64,000 nucleotides of DNA from Solimonas sp040754295 (GCA_040754295.1 JBFMCQ010000010.1:1-64000); one strand, 5' to 3'. Positions 36,326-47,209 are shown, numbered from the stretch's first letter. Numbers and translations: made by a program. Notes: generated by a model from the letters alone, not told the origin.

Positions 36326-37317
36326 CCCCCGCGCGCCTGCTCGCCGGCGCCCAGCAGGCCGGAGGCCTGCTCATCGGCGTGATAGCTGGAGCGCACCATC
36401 GGTCCGCTGGCGACGTGCGAGAAGCCGAGTCGCGAGCCAATCTCGCGCAGCCGGTCGAACTCGGTCGGGTGGACGAAGCGGGCCACCGGCAAGTGGTGGC
36501 GTGAGGGCTGGAGGTACTGGCCGAGCGTGAGCATGTCGACCTGGTGCGCACGCAGGTCGCGCATGACCTGCTCGATCTCGTCGATGTCCTCGCCCAGGCC
36601 CAGCATCAGCCCCGACTTGGTCGGCACGTCGGGATGCAGCGCCTTGAAGCGCGCCAGCAGGTCCAGGCTCCACTCGTAGTCCGAGCCGGGCCGCGCCTGC
36701 TTGTACAGTCGCGGCACGGTTTCGAGGTTGTGATTGAAGACGTCCGGCGGCGTGTCCTTGAAGATCGCCAGCGCCGGGTCCATGCGCCCGCGGAAGTCCG
36801 GCACCAGCACTTCGATCGTCAGCTGCGGGGAGCGGGCCCGCGCCTCGCGGATGCAGGCGGCGAAGTGCGCGGCGCCGCCGTCGGGCAGATCGTCGCGATC
36901 GACCGAGGTGATGACGACGTAGCGCAAGGCCATGTCGCGGATCGTGCGCGCCAGATTGACCGGCTCGTCGGCGTCGAGCGGATTCGGGCGGCCGTGCGCG
37001 ACATCGCAGAACGGGCAGCGCCGCGTGCAGATGTCGCCCATGATCATGAACGTCGCCGTGCCCTTGCCGAAGCATTCGCCGAGGTTGGGGCAGGAGGCTT
37101 CTTCGCAGACCGTGTGCAGCCGGTTTGCGCGCAGCGCGGCCTTGAGGCGCGCGACTTCCGGCGTGCCCTGATGTCGGGCGCGGATCCACGAGGGCTTGCG
37201 CGGCGGCGCCGCGGTCGGCTCGATCCTGATCGGGATGCGCGCCATCTTGTCGGCGCCGCGCAGTTTTTCGCCCTGCACGACGGGCTTGACGGGGGATGCT
37301 GCGGAAGGGGACGTCAT
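36322..37317 (-). CDS. lipA: lipoyl synthase
   Basis: A radical-SAM enzyme that inserts two sulfurs into protein-bound octanoate. The auxiliary cluster Cys71, Cys76 and Cys82 (CEEASCPNLGEC) and the radical-SAM Cys97, Cys101 and Cys104 (CTRRCPFC) are intact, as is the C-terminal RSSY serine motif (MVRSSYHADEQ). It has 331 residues. lipB, often adjacent, is not here. Confidence 0.97.
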   Translation of the reverse strand: MTSPSAASPVKPVVQGEKLRGADKMARIPIRIEPTAAPPRKPSWIRARHQGTPEVARLKAALRANRLHTVCEEASCPNLGECFGKGTATFMIMGDICTRRCPFCDVAHGRPNPLDADEPVNLARTIRDMALRYVVITSVDRDDLPDGGAAHFAACIREARARSPQLTIEVLVPDFRGRMDPALAIFKDTPPDVFNHNLETVPRLYKQARPGSDYEWSLDLLARFKALHPDVPTKSGLMLGLGEDIDEIEQVMRDLRAHQVDMLTLGQYLQPSRHHLPVARFVHPTEFDRLREIGSRLGFSHVASGPMVRSSYHADEQASGLLGAGEQARGG

Positions 37318-37391
37318 GGCGGAATCCGGGACTTGCGCGGGGGATTCTAGCAGCCCGCCGGGTTGCGCCCGCTAAAGCGCGGCGCTGCGGC

Positions 37392-37880
37392 TCACCGCAC
37401 CCGGCGCACCGCTGCGCGCTGATTCAGGCCTTCCACCTTGAGCCAGTAGCCGCCAAGGAAGCTGCGCTGGATCGTGACCCTGGGGTTGTCGCGGATGTAA
37501 TAGACGGAGCGGCAGTTGACGCAGCGCCAGACCTGACCGTTCTCCAGCGTAAACTCGGTGTCGCTCTGCCAGCCCTCGAAGCGGCCGACGAGCCGCGATT
37601 CGATGCGATCGATGCGCCCGTCGTCTTCGGCCGGCGCGTCCGGCAGCTGCTCGGCGCCGAAGGCCGCTTCCGCATCCGCGCGCGGCGCGGCGGCGGATGA
37701 GGTCGGTGCCGGTGCGGCGGTCGGCTGCGGGCTCGCTGCGAGCGCCGGCCGGGCGAGCGCGTCGTAGCAGCGCAGCCGCGCGGCGTCGTCGTCGATGGCC
37801 GCACAGCGGCTCGGATCGAGCTCGGCGGCGTGCGCCTGGACGCACAGCAGCAGGATCAGGGGCGACAGCGATCGCAGCAT
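37392..37880 (-). CDS. exported protein, conserved in gammaproteobacteria, unknown function
   Basis: A 162-residue protein with a cleavable signal peptide (LLLCVQAHA). A short motif CAAIDDDAARLRCYDALA follows, seen at the start of VasI-like and related periplasmic proteins, then an Ala/Pro-rich linker and a C-terminal domain (ENGQVWRC, VTIQRSFLGGYWLKVEG). I know this pattern from exported hypothetical proteins but no function for it. Confidence 0.7.
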   Translation of the reverse strand: MLRSLSPLILLLCVQAHAAELDPSRCAAIDDDAARLRCYDALARPALAASPQPTAAPAPTSSAAAPRADAEAAFGAEQLPDAPAEDDGRIDRIESRLVGRFEGWQSDTEFTLENGQVWRCVNCRSVYYIRDNPRVTIQRSFLGGYWLKVEGLNQRAAVRRVR

Positions 37881-37942
37881 GGACGGCCTCGGCGTGGATA
37901 CGGGCGCGCGACCATAGCACGGCCGCGCCGGCCGGCCGATGC

Positions 37943-38731
37943 TCAGGCGGCGACCGCCGTTGACGTAGCCCGTGGCGGCCGTGACGACGGTGCCGGCGGC
38001 AGGCCCAGGGCTTCGCGCACCGCCGCGCGGCTGCGCGCGGCCAGCGCGCCCCGATCCTGGCCGCAGCTGCTGATCGGCGCGCAGTAAACCAGCTCGGCGT
38101 GCAGCTCGGGCTCGCGCAGCACGCGCAGGATATGGCTGAGCAGGTCGTCGTCGCCGATGAAGGGCGCGATCTCGCGGCCGTCGGCCGTCGGCCGGTAGCG
38201 CAGCGCCAGCGGCTGCACCGTCACGCCGGCGTCGACCGGCGCCGCGAACAGGCGTGCGTGGAAGCTGCCGACCTCACGGCCGTCGGTGGTCGTGCCCTCG
38301 GGGAACAGCACGACGCTGCCGCCGCCGGTGGCCAGGTGCACGACCAGGCGCTCGATCAGCGGCCGGCTGCCGCCCTTGCCGCGGCGGATGTAGAACGAGC
38401 CGGCCGCATTGGCGAGCCAGCCGGCGAGCGGCCAGTCGCGGACCTCCGACTTGGCGACGAAGCGTACCGGCTCGGCCGCTGCGATCAGCGGAATGTCGAG
38501 CCAGGAGACGTGGTTGGCGACGACCAGCCGTGTGCCGGATGCAGGGCTTCCTTGCACCGCGCAGCGCACGCGCAGGATGCGCAACAGGCGCAGCATCCAG
38601 CGCTGCGTCAGCGGCTCGGGGCGCAGGCGGCCGCTGAAGTCGAGATTGACGATTGCGGCGAGTAGCAGACCGAACAGGACGTGAACGATTATGCGTGCGC
38701 CGCGCGTCCAGACGCGGAGGGTGATCCTCAT
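37943..38731 (-). CDS. 1-acyl-sn-glycerol-3-phosphate acyltransferase-like (OlsA/PlsC)
   Basis: A membrane acyltransferase of 262 residues. The catalytic NHVSWLD (HX4D) and the substrate motif FPEGTTTDG are present, with an N-terminal membrane helix. It lies 18 bases downstream of an OlsB-like gene. OlsB makes lyso-ornithine lipid and OlsA adds the second acyl chain, so the pair probably makes ornithine lipid rather than phosphatidic acid. The Ala/Pro-rich tail is variable. Confidence 0.85.
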   Translation of the reverse strand: MRITLRVWTRGARIIVHVLFGLLLAAIVNLDFSGRLRPEPLTQRWMLRLLRILRVRCAVQGSPASGTRLVVANHVSWLDIPLIAAAEPVRFVAKSEVRDWPLAGWLANAAGSFYIRRGKGGSRPLIERLVVHLATGGGSVVLFPEGTTTDGREVGSFHARLFAAPVDAGVTVQPLALRYRPTADGREIAPFIGDDDLLSHILRVLREPELHAELVYCAPISSCGQDRGALAARSRAAVREALGLPPAPSSRPPRATSTAVAA

Positions 38732-38749
38732 GTATCGCGGGGGCCGGGA

Positions 38750-39541
38750 TCAGGCCGCCACGATAGCGCGGTTTTCCGCGTCGGTCTCGCTCTGGCGGCC
38801 GAGGAAGTGGCGCGCATAGCGCGGATGCAGGTCGCTGACATTGAGCAGCATGAACACGTCGGCGCAGTTGAAGTCGCGGTCCCAGTAGGCTTCGCCACAG
38901 GCTTTCGCGCCGAGGCTCAGATAGGCCTTGAGCAGCGGCGGCATTTTCGGCTTCTCCGTGGGGCGGCGGTCGGCGGCCGGCAGCGGAATGTACGGGCGCA
39001 CGCGCTGCGCCGGCGGCGCCAAGTAGCGGCCGCGGATCTGCTCGAGCAGGGCGTGTGCAGCGGCGCCGCCGTCCTCCAGTCCGATGCTGGCGCAGCCGAA
39101 CAGGTAGTCATAGCCCTCGTTGATGATGAACGAGGCGATGCCCTGCCATAGCGTGGCGATGACTGCGCCCGAGCGGTACTCGGCGTCGACGCAGGTGCGG
39201 CCGATTTCCATCATGCGGCCGGGCAGCGTGTCGAGCATCGCCAGATCGAACTCGCCGGCCGAGTAGAAGCCGCCGGCCGCCGGTGCCATGCGGTCGGTGA
39301 GGATGCGGGTGCAGGCGACGATGCGTCCGCTGTCGGGCTCGACGACGGTCAGGTGCCGGCAGAACGGGTCGAACTGATCGTAGTCGATGCCGTCGGCACC
39401 GCCGTCGATCTGGGCGCCGAGTTCGCCGGCGAAGATGCGGTAGCGCAGCCGCTGTGTCGCCAGAATCTCGTCCGGCGTCCGCGCGAAGCGGACCTCGAAG
39501 CGCGAGCGGCGCGGCAGATCACCATCGATGCGTGCAGACAT
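38750..39541 (-). CDS. OlsB-like N-acyltransferase (ornithine lipid synthesis)
   Basis: A 263-residue GNAT-type acyltransferase of the OlsB/hemolysin-like group, which transfers a 3-hydroxyacyl chain from ACP to ornithine. Motifs: LRYRIFAGELGA, DYDQFDPFCRHLTV and MMEIGRTCVDAEYR, as in OlsB. ATG 39541 has GGAG nine bases upstream. It is followed by the PlsC-type gene. Phosphate-free ornithine lipids would fit with the organic-phosphate module elsewhere in the window, but shared control is not shown. Confidence 0.85.
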   Translation of the reverse strand: MSARIDGDLPRRSRFEVRFARTPDEILATQRLRYRIFAGELGAQIDGGADGIDYDQFDPFCRHLTVVEPDSGRIVACTRILTDRMAPAAGGFYSAGEFDLAMLDTLPGRMMEIGRTCVDAEYRSGAVIATLWQGIASFIINEGYDYLFGCASIGLEDGGAAAHALLEQIRGRYLAPPAQRVRPYIPLPAADRRPTEKPKMPPLLKAYLSLGAKACGEAYWDRDFNCADVFMLLNVSDLHPRYARHFLGRQSETDAENRAIVAA

Positions 39542-39617
39542 ATGTGAACGCTCCAGTTCAGATGCGGTGCACTGTATGAAGCCGTTGTAAACGGCCGGTT
39601 ACGCCGTCGTTGCCATT

Positions 39618-42116
39618 CTATGACGCTGGCGGCGTCAGCCATGCCGGATGGACGTCCGCCGCCGACCAGACGCGCAGATGCAGCTCCGCGAGCGCGTCGG
39701 CGTTGGCGCCGAGCTGAACGCGCCGCGCGTTGTCGACCTCCGACGGGTCTGCCCGCACGATGGACTCAGCAAGTGCACCGCGCTCGGCACGCTGCGCGGC
39801 GCTGATGCGGCGCCGGCGCCCGGCGGTCAGGATCATCAGCGCGTTGGTCGCCGGGTCGACCACCGCGGCGCGGAAGCCGGGCACCGGCTGCGCGCGGCGC
39901 AATCCCGCACGCAGCCAGCGCAGCTCGCGCGGCGGGATCGACTCCTCCGGAATCAGGAACAGCCGCAGGCGCCGCGTGCGCCGCCCGATGCCGACGCGCG
40001 AGCTCCAGACCGACAGCGGGATCGCGACGACGAGACTGCCGGCGACCGGCAGCAGCCACCACAGGAAACTCGGATTGAGCCAGTAGACCAGGCCGAGCCA
40101 GCCCAGTCCCAGCACGGTGCCGCCGCCGTGGCGCAGGATCGCCTGGCTCCACGGCGTCTGCGCATCCGCGCGCGGCGGCGACTTCCATTTCACCGCGAAG
40201 CCGGCGAGCGCGGTGAGCACGTAGCGGGTGTGGAACAGCATGCGGATCGGCGCCAGCAGCGCCGAGAACAGGCTTTCCAGCAGCACGCCGGCGGCGAGGC
40301 GCCAGGGGCCGCCGAAGCCGCGCCACTCGGACGGTTTGCAGACCAGATGCAGCAGCGCCAGGATCTTGGGCAGGAACAGCAGCAGCATGGTGCCGCCGAA
40401 CAGCTGAATCGCCCACTCGGGGTGCCAGCGCGGCCAGTTCGGGAACAGCTGGTGGGGCTCGCTGAAGTACTGCGGCTCGGCGAGCACGAAGACGGCGAGC
40501 CGCACCGTCGACAGCACCAGGAACGCAAACCACAGCGGCGCCGACAGGTAGGCCATGACGCCGGTCATGAATACCGCGCGGTGCGCCGGGTGCAGGCCCG
40601 ACGCGAAGAACAGCCGGAAGTTCTGCAGATTGCCCTGACACCAGCGCTGGTCGCGCTGCAGCTCGTCGAGCAGCGTCGGCGGCATCTCCTCGTATGAGCC
40701 GGGCAGGTCGTAGGCGATCCACACGCCCCAGCCGGCACGGCGCATCAGCGCGGCCTCGACGAAGTCGTGGCTCATGATCTCGCCCGAGAGCGCGCCGCGC
40801 CCGGGCAGGCGGCCGAGCGCGCAGTGGCGCATGAACGGCGCGACGCGGATGATCGCGTTGTGACCCCAGTAGTGCGACTCGCCGAGCTGCCAGTAGTGCA
40901 GGCCGGCGGTGAACAGCGGACCGTAGACGCGCGTCGCGAACTGCTGGATGCGGGCGTACAGCGTCTCGCGGCCCGCCGCCCGCGGCGCGGTCTGGATGAT
41001 GCCGGCGTTGTCGTTGGCTTCCATCAGCTGCAGCAGCCGCTTGAGGCAGTCGCCCGACATGACGCTGTCGGCGTCGAGGATGACCATGTACTTGTAGCGG
41101 CTGCCCCAGCGCCGGCACCAGTCGGCGATGTTGCCGGACTTGCGTTTGATGCGGTGTGTGCGGCGGCGATAGAAGATGCGGCCGAAACCGTCGACCTCAC
41201 GGCACAGCTTGAACCAGGCGTCGACTTCGCCGATACGCACGTCGCCCTGGTAGCTGTCGCTGAGGATGAACAGGTCGAAGTGCTCGCGCAGGCCGGCGCG
41301 GCACACCGAGTCCCAGGTCGCGCGCACGCCGGCGAACACGCGCGCCACATCCTCGTTGCAGATCGGCACCAGGATCGCGCAGCGCACCGCCGGATCGATC
41401 GGCGTCTGCGGCGCGGCCGTCGCCGAGATCGCGAAGCGGTCGCGGCCGCGCAGCAGCACCCAGAAGCCCATCATCGCGGTCCAGAATCCCGCGGAGATCC
41501 ATGCAAACAGGATCGCGTAGATCACCAGGATCGCGATTTCCAGGCCATGCTGCCCGCGATACGGCAGCACCGCGGTCATGAAATAGGTCGCGACATAGGT
41601 CTGCGCCAGGATCAGCGCGACCAGCAGCAGGCGGCGGACGTGCGCGGCGCCGCGCCAGCGCAGGTCCGGCGGCGGCGGACGTAGGCCGTTGCCGCTGCGC
41701 GGCTGCATCCGGCCGCGCCGCCCGAGCAGCCGCGCGCTCGTCCAGCGCCACAGCCGCCGCAGCGGGTTGTGATCCCATGGCGACGCTCGCATCGATGCGC
41801 GCGCGAGCGGCGGCATCGTCGACAGCCGCGTCTCGCCCTGGACGCTGTGCGCGAGAATCGTCGAAAGCCCGTGGTCGCCTTGGCGCGGCGCGGCCTGCAG
41901 GCTGGCGCGCAGCCGTGCAAAGGCCGACTGCCGCACGGCGTCGGCGCCGTGCGCCTGTGCATCGCACAGTGCTTCGTGCAGGCCGACAACGGAGTCCGCC
42001 GGCGTGCGGGCGGGACCGACACCGCCTGCGGGCGACGCGGCCGCACCGGCGGGCAGGCTGCGCAGATAGCGTGCGAGGCGCTCGTCGGGACCAAGGGCCG
42101 CGGAAACCGGGTCCAT
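39618..42116 (-). CDS. opgH: glucans biosynthesis glucosyltransferase H
   Basis: Inner-membrane processive glucosyltransferase that builds the beta-1,2-glucan backbone of osmoregulated periplasmic glucans. It has 832 residues, with membrane helices around 150-215 and in the C-terminal third. Family 2 motifs: FILSDSYQGD, ILDADSVMSGD (DxD), HDFVEAALMRRAGW and QRDQRWCQGN (QxxRW). ATG 42116 follows the opgG stop by three bases. Confidence 0.95.
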   Translation of the reverse strand: MDPVSAALGPDERLARYLRSLPAGAAASPAGGVGPARTPADSVVGLHEALCDAQAHGADAVRQSAFARLRASLQAAPRQGDHGLSTILAHSVQGETRLSTMPPLARASMRASPWDHNPLRRLWRWTSARLLGRRGRMQPRSGNGLRPPPPDLRWRGAAHVRRLLLVALILAQTYVATYFMTAVLPYRGQHGLEIAILVIYAILFAWISAGFWTAMMGFWVLLRGRDRFAISATAAPQTPIDPAVRCAILVPICNEDVARVFAGVRATWDSVCRAGLREHFDLFILSDSYQGDVRIGEVDAWFKLCREVDGFGRIFYRRRTHRIKRKSGNIADWCRRWGSRYKYMVILDADSVMSGDCLKRLLQLMEANDNAGIIQTAPRAAGRETLYARIQQFATRVYGPLFTAGLHYWQLGESHYWGHNAIIRVAPFMRHCALGRLPGRGALSGEIMSHDFVEAALMRRAGWGVWIAYDLPGSYEEMPPTLLDELQRDQRWCQGNLQNFRLFFASGLHPAHRAVFMTGVMAYLSAPLWFAFLVLSTVRLAVFVLAEPQYFSEPHQLFPNWPRWHPEWAIQLFGGTMLLLFLPKILALLHLVCKPSEWRGFGGPWRLAAGVLLESLFSALLAPIRMLFHTRYVLTALAGFAVKWKSPPRADAQTPWSQAILRHGGGTVLGLGWLGLVYWLNPSFLWWLLPVAGSLVVAIPLSVWSSRVGIGRRTRRLRLFLIPEESIPPRELRWLRAGLRRAQPVPGFRAAVVDPATNALMILTAGRRRRISAAQRAERGALAESIVRADPSEVDNARRVQLGANADALAELHLRVWSAADVHPAWLTPPAS

Positions 42117-42119
42117 GTC

Positions 42120-43640
42120 CTAGCGTGTCGTCGCCGGCGGCAGCGCGTACGCCCAGGTTTCGGACAGCGTGTCCTCACCGTGGCGCAGGATCGCGCGCAT
42201 TTCCAGCGGCCGGGTTTCGTCGGTGCGGCGCACGCGCATCGACAGACGCCAGCCGCCGGTGACGTCGTTGCGGTAGAGCTGCCGCTCCAGCAGCTCGCCG
42301 CCGTCACCGATCCAGATGCCGGCGACCGGGGTCGTGTCCGGCGGCAGCTCGGCGAGCGGTCCGCCCTCGAAGTCGAGGTGGAAGCGCAGGCTGTCGTCGG
42401 ACCCGCCCGGCAGCCAGCCGTGGCCGCGCCGCGTCTGCGTCACGCGCGCCAGCGGCGGCAGGGTTTCCTCGTGCATCTGCCAGAAGAGGTCGTAGCTGTA
42501 CTCGACCGCATCGCCGCTGCGCGGCGCGCGCTCCGGCACCCAGTACGCGACGATGTTGTCGTTGGTCTCGTCGGGCGTCGGAATCGTGACCAGCTCGACG
42601 CGGCCCTTGCCCCAGTCGCCGCGGGGCTCGATCCAGGCGCTGGGCCGCAGCTCGTAGCGCGACTCGAGGTCCTCGTAATGCGCGAACCGCCGGTCGCGCT
42701 GCATCAGTCCGAAGCCGTTCAGTCTGCGCGCACCGAACGAGGTCATGAATAGCCGGCGCGGATTGACCAGCGGGCGCCACAGCCATTCGTCGCCGTTGTG
42801 CACCATCAGACCGTCGGAGTCGTGCACCTCCGGCCGGTAGTCCTCGCGCTGCTGCAGCTGGTTTTCGCCGAACAGATACATGCTGGTCAGCGGCGCGATG
42901 CCGAGCTTGGCGATATCGCTGCGGAAGAACAGTCGTTCGGTGACGCGCACGCGCGTCGACTCGCCGGGTTTGAGCTCGAAGCGGTAGGCGCCGGTCAGCC
43001 GCGGCGAATCGAGCAGCGCGTAGATTCTCAGCTCGTGGTCCTGCGGCCGCGGCCATTCGATCCAGAACTCGGTGAACTGCGGAAACTCCTCGCCCGACAG
43101 CTCGCCGGTGTCGACCGCGAGCCCGCGGGCCGACAGCCCGTAGCGCTGGCCCCGCCCGAGCGCGCGGAAGTAGGTGGCGCCGTGAAACACGAGCACTTCG
43201 TCCTTGTAGTCCTCGCGATTGAGCGGGTAGTGCACGCGGAAGCCGGCGAAGTCGAGCGCCTCGAGCGCGCCTGGATCGACGCCGGTATCGCCGTAGTCGA
43301 ACAGCTCGGGCCGGAAGCGGATCGGCTGCACGCCGTGCTGCGTGGCCAAATTGAGCTTGATGCCGCGATCGTAACGCATGCCGACGTGCAGCAGCTGCAG
43401 CTCGAACGGCAGCTTGGTATTCCGCCAGATCGCGTGCTCCGGCCGGAAGCGGATCTTGCGGTAGTCGTCGTAGCTGAGCCTGGCGAGGCTGTCCGGCAGC
43501 TCGTTGTCGGGCGCGCGGTAATTCTTTTTGGCAAGCTCCCTGGCGCGCTCGGCGACGTCGTCGAGCCCGAACACCGCCTGCGCCGCGCTGGGCAGCGCGC
43601 AGGCAAGCACGAGCAGCAGGGCATTGCGAAGCTGGCGCAT
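42120..43640 (-). CDS. opgG: glucans biosynthesis protein G
   Basis: A periplasmic protein needed for branching and release of osmoregulated periplasmic glucans. ATG 43640 gives a standard signal peptide (MRQLRNALLLVLACALPSAA) and 506 residues, like the E. coli protein. An in-frame ATG at 43715 would add 25 residues and has GCAGG upstream, so the start is not certain. The mature protein begins VFGLDDVAERARELAKKNY, matching the family. It forms an operon with opgH. Confidence 0.93.
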   Translation of the reverse strand: MRQLRNALLLVLACALPSAAQAVFGLDDVAERARELAKKNYRAPDNELPDSLARLSYDDYRKIRFRPEHAIWRNTKLPFELQLLHVGMRYDRGIKLNLATQHGVQPIRFRPELFDYGDTGVDPGALEALDFAGFRVHYPLNREDYKDEVLVFHGATYFRALGRGQRYGLSARGLAVDTGELSGEEFPQFTEFWIEWPRPQDHELRIYALLDSPRLTGAYRFELKPGESTRVRVTERLFFRSDIAKLGIAPLTSMYLFGENQLQQREDYRPEVHDSDGLMVHNGDEWLWRPLVNPRRLFMTSFGARRLNGFGLMQRDRRFAHYEDLESRYELRPSAWIEPRGDWGKGRVELVTIPTPDETNDNIVAYWVPERAPRSGDAVEYSYDLFWQMHEETLPPLARVTQTRRGHGWLPGGSDDSLRFHLDFEGGPLAELPPDTTPVAGIWIGDGGELLERQLYRNDVTGGWRLSMRVRRTDETRPLEMRAILRHGEDTLSETWAYALPPATTR

Positions 43641-43850
43641 TGATCGAAGGAGGGCGACCCAAAGCAGCCAAGCATGCGGCCGGGACATGACCGCGGCCTG
43701 AATGTGCGCGGTCATCGGCCTGCCGGCCAGCGCGTCGGCGCCGGTGCGCAGGGGCAGGAGGGGTAGGGCGGGTGCGCCTCCGCTGCAGCCGGGCGGCGTC
43801 CGGTCAGCCGATGCAGGCGGTAGCAGGTCACGTGTGCAGCCCCTCTGTGG

Positions 43851-44791
43851 TCACCGGGAATCGGGGGCGGATTCGGCAGCGGGATCGGCGGGGTCAGGGG
43901 TGCCCGGGTCGCCGCTGTCCGCCTCGGCGGCGGCAACGGCGGCGTCGGCGAACAGCGGTCGGATCCGATTGACCAGCAGGCAGAACAGGTCCGCAGTCTT
44001 CTCGGCGTCGTAGATCGCGGAGTGCGCGGCGTTGGCGTCGTGCCCCAGCCCGGTGGCCTGCAGCGCGCGCGCCAGGACCGTCTGGCCGAGCGCCGCGCCG
44101 GCCAGCGTGGCCGTGTCGAAGANNNNNNNNNNNNNNNNNNNNNNNNNNNNNNNNNNNNNNNNNNNNNNNNNNNNNNNNNNNNNNNNNNNNNNNNNNNNNN
44201 NNNNNNNNNNNNNNNNNNNNNNGTCTTCTCGGCGTCGTAGATCGCGGAGTGCGCGGCGTTGGCGTCGTGCCCCAGCCCGGTGGCCTGCAGCGCGCGCGCC
44301 AGGACCGTCTGGCCGAGCGCCGCGCCGGCCAGCGTGGCCGTGTCGAAGACGCTGAACGGGTGGAACGGGCAGCGCTTGTAATTGGTGCGTGCGACCGCGG
44401 CGTTGACGAAGCCCAGATCGAAATGCGCGTTGTGGCCGACCAGGATCGCGCGCGTGCAGCCGTTCGCGGAGACCGCCTTGCGGATCGGGCGAAACACGTG
44501 ATCGAGCGCCTCGCGCTCGGGCAGCGCCAGGCGCAGCGGATTGTCGACGCGGATGCCGTTGATCTCCATCGACGCCTTCTCCAGTTTCGCGCCGGGAAAC
44601 GGGTCGACGTGCGCGAAGACCGTCTGCCGCCGCTCCAGCCGGCCGTGCTCGTCGACGCCGAGGATCACCGCCGCGATCTCCAGCAGCGCATCGGTCTGGG
44701 CATTGAAGCCGCCGGTTTCGACGTCGACGACCACTGGCAGAAACCCGCGGAAGCGGTGTCCGATTTTGGTCTTGGGGGGAAGGATATCCAT
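43851..44791 (-). CDS. rnt: ribonuclease T (interrupted by an assembly gap)
   Basis: A DEDDh exoribonuclease for tRNA end turnover. DVETGG (Asp23, Glu25), a GHNAHFDLGFV segment and AHSAIYDAEKTA with the His-type last motif are visible. The 100-N gap at 44123-44222 splits the frame, and ~126 bases on each side are identical. Removing one copy gives a single uninterrupted frame ending at TGA 43851 with an Ala/Asp/Pro-rich tail. ATG 44791 is the likely start; ATG 44815 is possible. Confidence 0.9.
43997..44122. repeat. duplicated contig end left of gap (copy of 44223-44348)
   Basis: The 126 bases immediately left of the gap, inside rnt, recur immediately to its right. As at the other two gaps this is unmerged contig overlap. 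Confidence 0.9.
44123..44222. other. assembly gap of 100 N inside rnt
   Basis: Exactly 100 N between identical flanks; no sequence is probably missing. Confidence 0.99.
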
Positions 44792-44823
44792 CGCGGCGAC
44801 GTGGTGCGGGCGCACAGGATATC

Positions 44824-44885
44824 TATAATCTACGTCCCAGTAACAGCACGCGGCACGGCCTGCATCCCGGTAACGGATCGCGGCA
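44824..44885 (+). promoter_or_regulatory. argG -10 box and tandem leader repeat
   Basis: TATAAT at 44824-44829 is a consensus -10, about 100 bases before argG; the matching -35 is poor. Downstream, CCCAGTAACAGCACGCGGCA (44836-44855) and CCCGGTAACGGATCGCGGCA (44866-44885) agree at 16 of 20 bases with a 30-base period. They lie in the predicted leader and could bind a regulator. They do not look like classical ArgR boxes. Confidence 0.45.
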
Positions 44886-44928
44886 TCCCTGTCGCGGGAT
44901 TCAAAACAAGCAACCTCACAGAGTTTTC

Positions 44929-46140
<1,212 letters not shown>

Positions 46141-46209
46141 CGGCGCGCCGTGTTCCCGCGGCGTTTGGCGGAGCGGCAGAGTATGCTCGGTGCACGGCGG
46201 AGAGACGGC

Positions 46210-47082
46210 ATGGACGGTGACGGCGGGATCAGGATCGTACGCGCGCGCGGGATCGGGCTCGCCTGCCTGGAGCAGGGACAGGGCCCTCTGGTGCTGTGCC
46301 TGCACGGCTTTCCCGACACCGCGCATAGTTTCGAGCCACTGCTGGCCCGGCTCGCGCAGGACGGCTATCACGCCGTCGCGCCGTTTCTGCGCGGCTGGCT
46401 GCCCAGCGGGCTCGCGGCCGACGGCGACTACCGCATCACGACGATCGCCGACGACGTCGTCGAGCTGATCGGTGCGCTGGGCGCCAGGCGCGCTCACCTG
46501 ATCGGACACGACTGGGGCGCGGTGGCGAGCTACATTGCGGCGGCGCGGCACCCGGATCGCGTCGGCGCCGTCGTCACCGCCGCGGTGCCGCACCTGCGGC
46601 GCTTCCTGCTGCGGCCGACGCTGCGCCAGCTCCATCGCTCGCGCTACATGGGTTTCTTCCAGCTGCCGCGCATCCCGGAGCGCCGCATCGCCGCGCACGA
46701 TTTCGCGTGGCTGCGCCGCCTCGTACGCGAGTGGTCGCCGCGCTGGGGCTTCACCGACGCGGATCTCGCGCCGGTGGTGGCGAGCCTGGCGATTCCCGAG
46801 CGCCGCGCGGCGGCCCTGGCCTACTACCGCAGCCTGCCCCGGGTACTGGCCGATCCGCGCAACTGGCCGGCTTTGTTGCGCCCGCTGCCGGTGCCTGCGA
46901 AAGTGATCTGGGGCGCTGACGATGGCTGCATCGGCGCAGAGATGTTCGAGGACCAGGCGCATTGCTTCGGCGCCGGCTACGTGCCGGTGCGCATCGACGG
47001 CGCCGGGCACTTCATGCATCGCGAGCAGCCGGGCCGCTTCGCCGACGAAGTGGCAGCCTTTCTCGCCCGCCATCCGATCTGA
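46210..47082 (+). CDS. alpha/beta hydrolase, epoxide hydrolase-like
   Basis: A 290-residue hydrolase. HGFPDT (oxyanion hole), nucleophile motif GHDWGA with Asp instead of Ser, a lid domain, an acidic residue in WGADDGC and catalytic His in GHFMHREQP are typical of epoxide hydrolases and haloalkane dehalogenases. The substrate is unknown. ATG 46210 has GGAGA seven bases upstream and is preferred over an upstream in-frame ATG at 46150. Confidence 0.85.
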   Translation: MDGDGGIRIVRARGIGLACLEQGQGPLVLCLHGFPDTAHSFEPLLARLAQDGYHAVAPFLRGWLPSGLAADGDYRITTIADDVVELIGALGARRAHLIGHDWGAVASYIAAARHPDRVGAVVTAAVPHLRRFLLRPTLRQLHRSRYMGFFQLPRIPERRIAAHDFAWLRRLVREWSPRWGFTDADLAPVVASLAIPERRAAALAYYRSLPRVLADPRNWPALLRPLPVPAKVIWGADDGCIGAEMFEDQAHCFGAGYVPVRIDGAGHFMHREQPGRFADEVAAFLARHPI

Positions 47083-47099
47083 GTTCGAGTCGGAAAGGC

Positions 47100-47170
47100 G
47101 GGTTTGTAGGTTGCCGGTTGCGGGTTGCAGGTTGCAGCGTAGAACGTAGCCTTGTGCAACCCGCAACCGC
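47100..47170. repeat. GGTTGCN heptamer repeat cluster with inverted copy
   Basis: Imperfect tandem GGTTGC-type units (GGTTGCCGGTTGCGGGTTGC) are followed about 30 bases on by the complementary GCAACCCGCAACC, allowing a long hairpin between two convergent genes. Relatives occur at 21822-21875 and 55140-55226. Confidence 0.7.
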
Positions 47171-47209
47171 CTTCGTCCAAAGGCCAGGCGCGCGGCGCGG
47201 CAGCCCGGC

